From contig NZ_POIZ01000052.1 of the NCBI RefSeq assembly GCF_002960425.1, forward strand, positions 1 through 64,000: a stretch of 64,000 bases of DNA, in the 5' to 3' direction. Below the pieces are notes generated by a model. It made no database searches, was not told where the DNA came from, and was given only the letters and a program-made list of their open reading frames with translations. The DNA comes from Streptococcus suis. Lineage in GTDB: Bacteria; Bacillota; Bacilli; Lactobacillales; Streptococcaceae. The position numbers and the translations under genes are program-made. Each line of letters begins with the position of its first letter. Within the stretch, counting starts at the first letter, position 1. Positions 57,724 through 64,000 of the stretch are shown piece after piece.

Positions 57724-58014
57724 TCAGAGTGAGAGCACAAGTTGAGTGTTTTGATGTGATAGGATGTCTAATTGCATTTCTAGCTCTTTATTTCTCTTTC
57801 TTAGGGCAATGAGCTCATGCTGCTCGTCGATCAGATTATCAACAGACTTGAAGGAACCGGCTGTTTTGGCTTGTCTTACCCACTTGTCAAAGGTTGAAGG
57901 GGTCAAGTCATACTCCTTGATGAGTTCACTCCGCTTTCTTCCTGCTTAGTGAAGCTCAACAATCTGTTGCTTAAAGTCATCGGTGAAGTGACGGCGAATT
58001 CTTCAAGACATATA
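57724..58014 (-). pseudogene. IS3-family transposase OrfA remnant
   Basis: On the minus strand the frame reads RIRRHFTDDFKQQIVELH, stop, AGRKRSELIKEYDLTPSTFD, KWVRQAKTAGSF, then a leucine-zipper part EQHELIALRKRNKELEMQLD. This is the helix-turn-helix and zipper of an IS3-type OrfA. There are stop codons at codon 3 and after ELH, and no orfB follows, so it is a dead fragment. Confidence 0.8.
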
Positions 58015-58111
58015 GTTTTCTCCTGTTTTTCTCAGTATAGAACACTTTATAATTTCTGTCCAGTCTAGTGTAACAGATTCAAGTAATCTCATTTTTTAGG
58101 ATTTAGAGTAT

Positions 58112-58978
58112 TTAATCTGCAAAATTTTTATTTAAAGCTTCTTCGAGTTGAAGATACATAAGATCATTATCGTAGATTTTACAAAGGTTCTTTGCATCTG
58201 TGTAATATTCTTTTCTTTTATCTTTAGGGAGAAATTTCTCTCCAGCGTTTGCAACAATCGTTAATAGGGGGGCGAGTTGGTAACTAGTGTGATGTAGTTT
58301 GCATAATTCAATCGTTTGCATTGCTATTTTTATAGCAGAGAGTGTTTCTCCCTGTTTCCATAAGTGGTAGGAGTAGTTATACTGAATTTTTATATAACCA
58401 AAGAGATAGGTAGAAACGGAAAGATTCTTGTTTTGGTATTCTTTTACTAGTTTTTTGTAATTTGTTTCATATTTGATAATTTGATTAGTTAAAGAGTAAA
58501 AGTTGGATAGTGTATTTAGAATATTTAAGTAAGTTATTTCATGATTGTTTACCTTATATAGTAAAGTTTCTAATTGAGAAATAGCTTCTTCTTTTTGATG
58601 ATAGTTGTAGAAAAGAAGGATTGCATCAATCCATTCAAGATAACAATTATCATCATTTGAAAGCACGGAATTATTATTGCGTTCAAGAATAGTGAGATAT
58701 TCAAGTTCTCTATAGTTTCTATCTTCTAACAATTTTGTCGCAATTGACTTAAAGGATTCGAGGTTTGAGTGAATAACGATATCTTCATCAAAAAAGTACT
58801 CCATAGAAATTTCTAATCGTTTAGCAAGTTTGTTGAGTAATTTTGAGGAAGGATTCACTAAGCCACGTTCGAACTTGCTAAGTTGACTGGGTTCACAAAT
58901 TCCCTCAGCTAATTCTTTTTGGGATAGATTTTTTTGTTTTCTTAAAATTTTTAATCGTTCACCTAGTATATTATTCAT
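58112..58978 (-). CDS. PlcR/TprA-type peptide-responsive regulator
   Basis: The 288-residue protein has an N-terminal XRE helix-turn-helix (LGERLKILRKQKNLSQKELA, SQLSKFERGLVNPSSK, residues 5-60) and a C-terminal array of TPR-like helices (about 65-288), the layout and length of RRNPP regulators such as PlcR and pneumococcal TprA that bind short imported peptides. The ATG at 58978 has AAAAGGGA upstream. It is divergent from a gene whose product ends DVGMAD, like the PhrA peptide that TprA senses, so the two probably form a signalling pair. Confidence 0.8.
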   Translation of the reverse strand: MNNILGERLKILRKQKNLSQKELAEGICEPSQLSKFERGLVNPSSKLLNKLAKRLEISMEYFFDEDIVIHSNLESFKSIATKLLEDRNYRELEYLTILERNNNSVLSNDDNCYLEWIDAILLFYNYHQKEEAISQLETLLYKVNNHEITYLNILNTLSNFYSLTNQIIKYETNYKKLVKEYQNKNLSVSTYLFGYIKIQYNYSYHLWKQGETLSAIKIAMQTIELCKLHHTSYQLAPLLTIVANAGEKFLPKDKRKEYYTDAKNLCKIYDNDLMYLQLEEALNKNFAD

Positions 58979-59010
58979 ATGTTCCCTTTTCAATTTAAAG
59001 TTTTAGAGCT

Positions 59011-59049
59011 ATTATATCTACTTTTTGCTAAAAATGCAAATAGCAAAAA
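59011..59049 (-). promoter_or_regulatory. Regulator promoter overlapped by an inverted repeat
   Basis: On the minus strand TTGCAT (59039-59034), 17 bases, TATAAT (59016-59011). TTTTTGCTA (59022-59030) and TAGCAAAAA (59041-59049) are perfect complements ten bases apart and cover the -35 element and spacer, as expected for autorepression by the regulator. Confidence 0.65.
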
Positions 59050-59091
59050 TGTCAGATAGTAATTTTTTTGAAAATAAAGTTCAAAAAAAAC

Positions 59092-59119
59092 TTGATACTT
59101 TTTAGGAAAATGATAGAAT
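59092..59119 (+). promoter_or_regulatory. Promoter of the PhrA-like peptide gene
   Basis: TTGATA (59092-59097), 16 bases, TGA-TAGAAT (59114-59119), followed by the ribosome-binding GAAAGGG at 59135-59141. Confidence 0.65.
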
Positions 59120-59170
59120 ATATTTAAGAACTAAGAAAGGGTTTTCAATATGATGTGAAAATTAAACTTA

Positions 59171-59326
59171 ATGCCAAAGATGGCTCTCGCTTTAATTTTT
59201 GTGTTTGGTTTCGTATCTAAAGTGTCGAATACTCAAATTATTGATGATAAAACTTTTATTTCTCACTATTCCTACCATTCTAACATTGTAAATTTTGATG
59301 TTGTGGATGTAGGTATGGCTGATTGA
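59171..59326 (+). CDS. PhrA-like signalling pre-peptide, with an upstream in-frame TGA
   Basis: The 51-residue peptide has a hydrophobic export segment (MALALIFVFGFVSKVSN) and ends NIVNFDVVDVGMAD. The C-terminus fits the pneumococcal PhrA pattern (LDVGKAD, and VDLGLAD in PhrA2), where the C-terminal part is the active signal. A ribosome site and two ATGs at 59150 and 59153 are in frame, but a TGA at 59156 separates them from the rest, so either translation begins weakly at 59171 or the gene is damaged. It is divergent from the TprA-like gene and precedes an ABC transporter operon. Confidence 0.6.
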   Translation: MPKMALALIFVFGFVSKVSNTQIIDDKTFISHYSYHSNIVNFDVVDVGMAD

Positions 59327-59464
59327 GGCATTTCGATATTTTAATTCTGAATAGTAGAGAAATGAAGAAAATAAACGTTTAGACTGACGAGGTTGACCGT
59401 TGCTCTAAAGATTAACTCGTGTTATCTCTAAATACGAATGTATGTGTGCTAGGAGGAATATAAA

Positions 59465-60400
59465 ATGCAACATCAAGTAATACAGACATCCAATTTATCG
59501 AAATCGTATGATGGGAGAATTATCCTTGAAAAGATAAATTTTACGCTAAATCAAGGAGAAATTTATGGATTACTAGGAAGAAATGGTGCTGGTAAAACAA
59601 CTTTTATCAAGGCTATTTTAGGGTTGATAGAGATGGATAGCGGTGAAGTGAGGATTCTATCCGAAAAACTGTCAGGGGAATTTTCTAAGGATTTATTATA
59701 TCGAGTTGGTGTGGTACTAGATAGTGCAGCTTTTTATCCCAACTTAACAGGTAAAGAAAATCTCTCTATTTTTGCAAGACTGAGAGGTATTTCTCTAAAA
59801 CAGGTAGACCAAGCTTTACAAGTTGTTGGGTTATACGGAGAGGATAGGAAATTATTCAAGCAGTATTCTCTCGGAATGAAGCAACGCTTGGCAATCGCCA
59901 ATGCGATTATGCACCACCCGCAAATTCTGATACTAGATGAACCAACAAATGGTTTGGATCCTATTGGCATCCTTGAAATGCGTCGTTATTTAAAAGAACT
60001 TAGTACTAATCAAGGCATTTCTATTTTAATATCCAGTCACATTATTTCAGAGCTCGAAAAAATTGTTGACAGAGTGGGAATATTGCACAATGCTCATTTA
60101 ATAGCTGAAAAGAGTATGAAAGGACTAGTAAATGAGACAGAGCAAAATAAAGTTCATCTAACCGTTTCTGATGCCCACCAGGCTAAGGAAGTTCTTTGCA
60201 AATGCAAACTGAAAGGAGTCGTAAGTATTCTTTCTGATGTAGACCTTGAACTTCAGGGAGGTCCATCTGATTTTGATATTGCAGCTGTTTCTGCTATTTT
60301 AAAGGAAAATGGAATAGTCCTAAAAGAATATTTCTATAGAAACCACGAAAGTTTGGAGGATTATTTTGAGCGAATAACTGGAGGTGAGGGAATTGCTTGA
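59465..60400 (+). CDS. ABC transporter ATPase, BcrA/LanF type
   Basis: The 311-residue ATPase has Walker A GLLGRNGAGKTT near residue 37, signature YSLGMKQRLAIANA, Walker B ILILDEPTNGLDP and the switch His in SILISSHI, and a C-terminal extension seen in lantibiotic-protection and bacitracin-resistance ATPases. With the two permeases behind it, it should expel a lantibiotic-like peptide from the membrane. AGGAGG precedes the ATG. No lantibiotic structural or modification gene is present. Confidence 0.85.
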   Translation: MQHQVIQTSNLSKSYDGRIILEKINFTLNQGEIYGLLGRNGAGKTTFIKAILGLIEMDSGEVRILSEKLSGEFSKDLLYRVGVVLDSAAFYPNLTGKENLSIFARLRGISLKQVDQALQVVGLYGEDRKLFKQYSLGMKQRLAIANAIMHHPQILILDEPTNGLDPIGILEMRRYLKELSTNQGISILISSHIISELEKIVDRVGILHNAHLIAEKSMKGLVNETEQNKVHLTVSDAHQAKEVLCKCKLKGVVSILSDVDLELQGGPSDFDIAAVSAILKENGIVLKEYFYRNHESLEDYFERITGGEGIA

Positions 60401-61133
60401 GTTAGTAAAAATCGAATTTCTCAAACAAAAGCATCAAAAACTGAATCTGGTTGTATATGGTGTGATTGCTCTCTATCTAGCTCTTATCTTTTATTATGTA
60501 AATGATGCACGAGGTTTGTTTGACTCTTTTCCATTTGTTTATAAATTTTCCTTGTCTTATTTGAATTTTTTAATTCTCCCCTTGTACTGTGTCTCTTATA
60601 CTATACAGGCGTTTGGTGTGGAATATCGCTATAATATAATAAACAATTTGCAACTTGCTTCAGCGAATATGCTCAAGACCTTTTGGGCTAAGGTATTGTA
60701 CATAGAAATCAATGCTCTGTTGATTATGATGTTTACATATGTTTCCGTTTCCTTATTTGCATTACTATCCCGATTTTCTTCAACGGTCACATTGTCTTTA
60801 TTGCTAAGATTTTTATATCTATGTATTAGCAGCGGTTTGTTGATTCCTGTGGGTGTATTTCCTTTAGTTGCTTTCGTGATTATTAAAGGAAAAGGAAAGG
60901 ATATCATTGGGAATTTGGTAGGAGTCATCTATGTTTTGGTATCCTTCTTTCTAGCAAGGACAAGCCCAAACATCAGTCCAATTACAAGTGCTACTAGTTT
61001 AATCTGGGAAGGAAATAGCGAAGGAGTAGTTCTACAACAGCCGGCTTTCGTATCAAGTATTGTCTTAGGTTTATCTTTATTTGTCTTATCTTTTCTATCC
61101 ATTAAATTCTGGTTAAGAAAGGCGGAAAATTAA
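60384..61133 (+). CDS. ABC transporter permease, LanE type
   Basis: A 249-residue membrane protein with six helices (LVVYGVIALYLALIFYYV and NFLILPLYCVSYTIQAFGVE at the start) and no other domain, as in the LanE/LanG permeases of lantibiotic immunity transporters. It starts with GTG at 60384, overlapping the ATPase gene by 17 bases, with TGGAG upstream; translation is probably coupled. Confidence 0.8.
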   Translation: MRELLELVKIEFLKQKHQKLNLVVYGVIALYLALIFYYVNDARGLFDSFPFVYKFSLSYLNFLILPLYCVSYTIQAFGVEYRYNIINNLQLASANMLKTFWAKVLYIEINALLIMMFTYVSVSLFALLSRFSSTVTLSLLLRFLYLCISSGLLIPVGVFPLVAFVIIKGKGKDIIGNLVGVIYVLVSFFLARTSPNISPITSATSLIWEGNSEGVVLQQPAFVSSIVLGLSLFVLSFLSIKFWLRKAEN

Positions 61134-61862
61134 ATGTTTATGCTCGAATTAAGCAAGCTACGACGTCGCAAATTCCTATATAGTCTGCCTTTAGTTGTCA
61201 TTTTTCTCTTTTTGTTGGAATTTGTGATGGGTAATCAGCTGTATCAAGGACATCGATATGGTAGTGTAAATGGTTGGTATTTGGAAAATGGCTTCTTCTT
61301 TTTGAACTATTATTTCCTCCTTCCTTTTGCAAGTATGATTTTAGTGGATTTGATAAGAATAGAGCAAGACTCTAAAACGATTGAGAATCTTAGGCTGATT
61401 CCAGTGGATTTAAAAAGATTCATTCAATCAAAGTTTATTCTTGCTTTGCTGATGAATCTCTTACTCAGTGAGCTAATCTTTTTTGCAATGCTTGTACTCG
61501 AGATGATAGATGGTGAACTTGTTTTTTCTAATATTACTCTGTTATCGTGGGTGATTGGATATGGAGTAGTAGCTTTTGTTTATACACTATTTGCTAATCT
61601 TATTGTCCTCTTTTTAGGAAAATGTAGGAGGGAACTTATCCTTGCGGTCCCTTTTGCATTCCTACTGTCATTTGCAGGCTTGTTTACCTTGTCAACGGCT
61701 TTTGGGCAGTATTATCTGGTAAATTTACCATTGCTCATCATGAAGGAGTTTACACTTTTGACAGTTTTTGTATATGCTATTTGGTTTTTTGTCTTACTGT
61801 CCTGTGTCTGCTATTTTTTAGCAGATAGAGGGATGATAAAGATTATTTTCGCTTATAAATGA
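61134..61862 (+). CDS. ABC transporter permease, LanG type
   Basis: A 242-residue six-helix permease (FLYSLPLVVIFLFLLEFVM; LLPFASMILVDLIRIEQDS) following directly on the stop of the preceding permease (TAAATG). The sequence begins MFMLELSKLRRRKFLY, similar in plan to its partner. It completes a three-gene LanFEG-like unit. Without linked biosynthesis genes it most likely protects against peptides made by other cells. Confidence 0.8.
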   Translation: MFMLELSKLRRRKFLYSLPLVVIFLFLLEFVMGNQLYQGHRYGSVNGWYLENGFFFLNYYFLLPFASMILVDLIRIEQDSKTIENLRLIPVDLKRFIQSKFILALLMNLLLSELIFFAMLVLEMIDGELVFSNITLLSWVIGYGVVAFVYTLFANLIVLFLGKCRRELILAVPFAFLLSFAGLFTLSTAFGQYYLVNLPLLIMKEFTLLTVFVYAIWFFVLLSCVCYFLADRGMIKIIFAYK

Positions 61863-62034
61863 CTGTATTAGCCTATAAATTAGGGAATACAGCGTATTTA
61901 AATATGTGTTACTGGTATCTCTTTTAAATTTTTAATCCCAAAGGTTTAAGATGTCACTATGTTTAATCAGGGATAACAGTAGCTAGAAAGGAATTTAGCT
62001 ATTGAAAGAATTAAATCCGAAATAGTGCTTTTGC

Positions 62035-62062
62035 TTGACACCAGTAGTGTTTCTGGTATAAT
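62035..62062 (+). promoter_or_regulatory. Strong promoter of the type III antitoxin RNA
   Basis: TTGACA (62035-62040), 16 bases, TGG-TATAAT (62057-62062): consensus -35 and extended -10 together. Transcription should start near 62069, ahead of the repeats. Confidence 0.88.
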
Positions 62063-62068
62063 TTAATT

Positions 62069-62184
62069 AAAGGTAGTCGGAGAGTGATACCGACTCTAAA
62101 AAGAAAATACTCTTATGGAGATTCCGTGCCTTACTGGAAGTTTTAATTTTGGAGATTCCGTGCCTTACTGGAAATTTTAAAAGG
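62069..62184 (+). ncRNA. ToxI-like RNA antitoxin with 34-nt repeats
   Basis: After a 5' hairpin (AGTCGG/CCGACT, 62075-62095), two 34-nt repeats follow directly, at 62117-62150 and 62151-62184. They start GGAGATTCCGTGCCTTACTG and are identical up to GGAA. Each contains TTCC/GGAA, able to form the short stem of a ToxI-type pseudoknot. The order promoter, repeats, terminator, ToxN-like gene is that of type III toxin-antitoxin loci, whose RNA repeats bind and block the toxin. Confidence 0.78.
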
Positions 62185-62210
62185 GGTTGTCGACGGGCAA
62201 CCCTATTTTT
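62183..62210 (+). terminator. Terminator between antitoxin RNA and toxin gene
   Basis: GGGGTTG pairs with CAACCC around TCGACGGG, followed by TATTTTTT. In type III loci this leaky terminator sets a high ratio of antitoxin RNA to toxin message. Confidence 0.85.
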
Positions 62211-62242
62211 TGTAAGTGAGTGTAATATCAACTATGCATGAA

Positions 62243-62743
62243 ATGAAATTTTATCAAATTGATACTAATTATCTGAATATGCTCCGTCAAATTGATGGAA
62301 GAGTTCCGCATAATAAAGAATTTATTGGTCGTAAAGGGAAATCAAGACCGTATATTGGAGTGATGTTGTCGATTGACGGCATTGACTACTTTGTTCCTTT
62401 AAGTTCCCAGAAAAAACGTTCTTCCTATGTAATGATGCCAATTTATGATGACAATAATAATCAAATCGCCACCTTGATGCTCAATAATATGTTACCAGTA
62501 CCTTCGAAGTATAGAAAGCTATTAAATATGGATGGTGTAAAAATGACAGACCCGAAATATTTTGATTTGCTGATGAATGAATTAAATTTCTTACGTCCAA
62601 GGAAAGACAGCATAAAATCAAGATGTGCCATCATTCGTTCTGTTAAGGTGGAAGGAAAAAATAAGCCACAGATAAATGAGAGGACAAAAGAATTTTGTTT
62701 GGAGCTTACTGAGTTGGAAAAAGCCTACAAAGAAAATGAATAA
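62243..62743 (+). CDS. ToxN/AbiQ-family endoribonuclease toxin (type III)
   Basis: The 166-residue protein starts MKFYQIDTNYLNMLRQIDGRV and contains RPYIGVMLSIDGIDYFVPLS and SSQKKR, matching the N-terminal plan of ToxN and AbiQ, including the Ser-Ser-x-Lys active-site region. It ends in a charged helical part like family members of about 170 residues. I place the start at 62243 by family likeness; in-frame alternatives lie at 62216 and 62234, none with a good ribosome site. Such toxins cleave RNA and give phage defence by abortive infection. Confidence 0.78.
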   Translation: MKFYQIDTNYLNMLRQIDGRVPHNKEFIGRKGKSRPYIGVMLSIDGIDYFVPLSSQKKRSSYVMMPIYDDNNNQIATLMLNNMLPVPSKYRKLLNMDGVKMTDPKYFDLLMNELNFLRPRKDSIKSRCAIIRSVKVEGKNKPQINERTKEFCLELTELEKAYKENE

Positions 62744-62744
62744 G

Positions 62745-62781
62745 AAACGGTTCATGACCATTTTAGGTTGTGATCCGTTTT
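62745..62781 (+). terminator. Intrinsic terminator of the toxin gene
   Basis: AACGGTTCATGACC and GGTTGTGATCCGTT form an interrupted stem, followed by TTTT. Confidence 0.72.
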
Positions 62782-62816
62782 TTGTCTAGTCTTTCTGGTA
62801 GAAAGAACATCTAGTC

Positions 62817-63119
62817 ATTTGTGGTCATTGACAAGGGCGAACAGGCTATGATCCTGGAGCAGTGAATGCCAAACTAAGCATCGCAGAAGCAGGAAAGGTT
62901 CGAGAATTAGCCAAATTAATGTCTAAGTACAGTGGACAACAGATTGATTTTATTACCGAACAAAATGTTTATGATTATCGGAGTATTACTAGTATTGGTA
63001 AGGGATACGACTCAATTACTGAATTGCATTTCAATGCCTCTAATGGCAGTGCCAAAGGAACAGACTTCGGTAGCATTAAAAAGCCTCTCTTCATTTTTGG
63101 GTATTATGTTTCATGTTAA
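62817..63119 (+). pseudogene. N-acetylmuramoyl-L-alanine amidase fragment, frameshifted
   Basis: Two frames must be joined: SFVVIDKG (to about 62838) and then TGYDPGAVNAKLSIAEAGK, VRELAKLMSKYSG, SITELHFNASNGSAKGTDF. Together they give the N-terminal half of an Amidase_3-type enzyme: VVIDKGH-like start, DPGAV, and the metal-binding HFNAS. The shift and missing C-terminus make it a remnant, probably of a phage or integrative element cell-wall hydrolase. Confidence 0.6.
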
Positions 63120-63124
63120 CTGTG

Positions 63125-63133
63125 TGGTATAAT
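63125..63133 (+). promoter_or_regulatory. Extended -10 promoter of the HAD gene
   Basis: TGG-TATAAT with TATAAT at 63128-63133; the HAD ATG lies 79 bases downstream. Confidence 0.65.
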
Positions 63134-63212
63134 AAAAGAAATTATACTAGGATTTTAGATTCACACCCTACTTGGTTTTTGCACCCCCTTGAAAGGGAAA
63201 AGGTTAGATTGT

Positions 63213-64000
63213 ATGATAAAGTTAATCGCAACAGATATGGACGGGACCTTCTTAGATGGTCAGGGCAGTTTTGACAAAGAGCGATTTTCGCGGATTTTGG
63301 ATAGACTGGAGGAGAAACATATTCCATTTGTCATCGCCAGTGGCAACGGAATAGCTAGGCTACTTCAACTCTTTAAAGGATTTGAGCAACGACTAATTTT
63401 TGTAGCGGATAATGGTTCCCATGTCTATCAAGCTGGTAAAACAGTGATTCGTCGGTCCATTCAACAAGGAGAAATCAAAGCAGTTTTAGAGTTTTTCCAA
63501 GGCCGTTGGGCAGAGGTCTGCCTAATGCTGTCTACGGAGAAGAACATTTATATGCAGGATGGAGCTGGAGTGCCTTTTGAGGGAACGGATTTGCCGATTG
63601 AACCGACACAGATGGCTGCTTTCCAGAGCCGTGTAACCTACTTAGACGACCTCAGTGCCTATCCAATAACTGAATCGATTTATAGGCTTGGGCTCTGGGT
63701 GCCAGAGGAGCAGGTGGTTCAGCTAATAGAACCCTTTAATCAGGCTTTCCAGGGTCAGCTGGTGGCTGTTACCAGTGGCTATGGCTCTATTGATATCTTG
63801 CCACAGGGTATTCACAAGGCTTGGGGCTTGGAACAGGTTTTGACTAGTTTGGATATCGAACCTGAACAGGTAATGGCCTTTGGGGATTCGGATAATGATA
63901 TCGAATTGTTGTCCTATGTTGGTGTTTCCTATGCCATGGAAAATGCGACAGACAAGGTCAAGCAAGTTGCCAAATACATGGCACCTAGCCATTTGGAAGC
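63213..64000 (+). CDS. Cof-type HAD-IIB phosphatase (partial, runs off the window)
   Basis: The open frame starts MIKLIATDMDGTFLDGQGSF with the HAD nucleophile pair Asp8 and Asp10, has VIASGNG (motif II), the C2 cap domain, GSIDILPQGIHKAWGLEQV (motif III Lys) and VMAFGDSDNDIELLSYVG (motif IV). All motifs of a sugar-phosphate or nucleotide phosphatase are intact in 262 codons; the end lies outside the window. An amputated relative of its first codons follows capA at 57421. Confidence 0.9.
   Translation, partial: MIKLIATDMDGTFLDGQGSFDKERFSRILDRLEEKHIPFVIASGNGIARLLQLFKGFEQRLIFVADNGSHVYQAGKTVIRRSIQQGEIKAVLEFFQGRWAEVCLMLSTEKNIYMQDGAGVPFEGTDLPIEPTQMAAFQSRVTYLDDLSAYPITESIYRLGLWVPEEQVVQLIEPFNQAFQGQLVAVTSGYGSIDILPQGIHKAWGLEQVLTSLDIEPEQVMAFGDSDNDIELLSYVGVSYAMENATDKVKQVAKYMAPSHLE

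Noticed and set aside
62117..62184. Direct repeats taken as a CRISPR array
   Set aside because: The 34-nt units are adjacent with no spacers, no cas genes are near, and the layout fits a type III antitoxin RNA.

Overview
The window looks like chromosome from a low-GC streptococcus, most likely Streptococcus suis or a close relative. The evidence is gene order (ksgA, then rsgA-rpe-thiN-rmuC-yhaM-purR; ctsR-clpC; yajC, uppS-cdsA-rseP-proS; rpmG-secE-nusG; rpsB-tsf), the protein sequences, and promoters that are very often of the extended -10 type (TGnTATAAT). The species name is an inference from protein likeness; no database was searched.

Layout. 0.1-5.0 kb: tatD-rnmV, four accessory genes (including a Nudix hydrolase) and ksgA. 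5.0-11.1 kb: a leader with a hairpin and a terminator, a polytopic membrane protein, an LtaS-like phosphoglycerol transferase and an ABC exporter, then tRNA-Leu. 11.6-16.8 kb: rsgA-rpe-thiN-rmuC-yhaM and an APH-fold kinase. 16.85-19.43 kb: a cassette of five small genes, four of them membrane-anchored paralogues, between two 165-nt direct repeats. 19.6 kb: purR. 20.6-25.2 kb: membrane proteins and fragments of a type VII secretion locus (essC tail, DUF4176, DUF443-like, DUF6572). 25.3-40.8 kb: core genes (RluA-type pseudouridine synthase, FNR, pbp2A, rpmG-secE-nusG, tRNA-Cys, two lipoproteins, rpsB-tsf, thioredoxin-like protein, ctsR-clpC, a NadR-like adenylyltransferase). 40.8-41.9 kb: a small cassette encoding a secreted toxin-like protein and two related, immunity-like proteins, bracketed by two copies of one terminator. 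41.9-57.4 kb: core genes (dusB-hslO, gshF, purA, yajC, uppS-cdsA-rseP-proS, gdhA, pyrD, capA).

57.4-63.2 kb is an island inserted after capA, where a 17-codon stub of a HAD-phosphatase gene marks the left edge. It holds an IS3-type orfA remnant, a PlcR/TprA-type regulator, a divergent short gene whose product ends in DVGMAD like the pneumococcal PhrA pheromone, a three-gene lantibiotic-protection-type ABC transporter, a type III toxin-antitoxin pair (34-nt RNA repeats, terminator, ToxN/AbiQ-like endoRNase) and an amidase fragment. A HAD phosphatase gene then runs off the right edge.

The main points of interest are the PhrA-like peptide/TprA-like regulator pair with its orphan LanFEG transporter, the type III toxin-antitoxin locus, the secreted toxin with two immunity-like genes, and the two cassettes that each sit behind a core gene with that gene's terminator duplicated on the far side.
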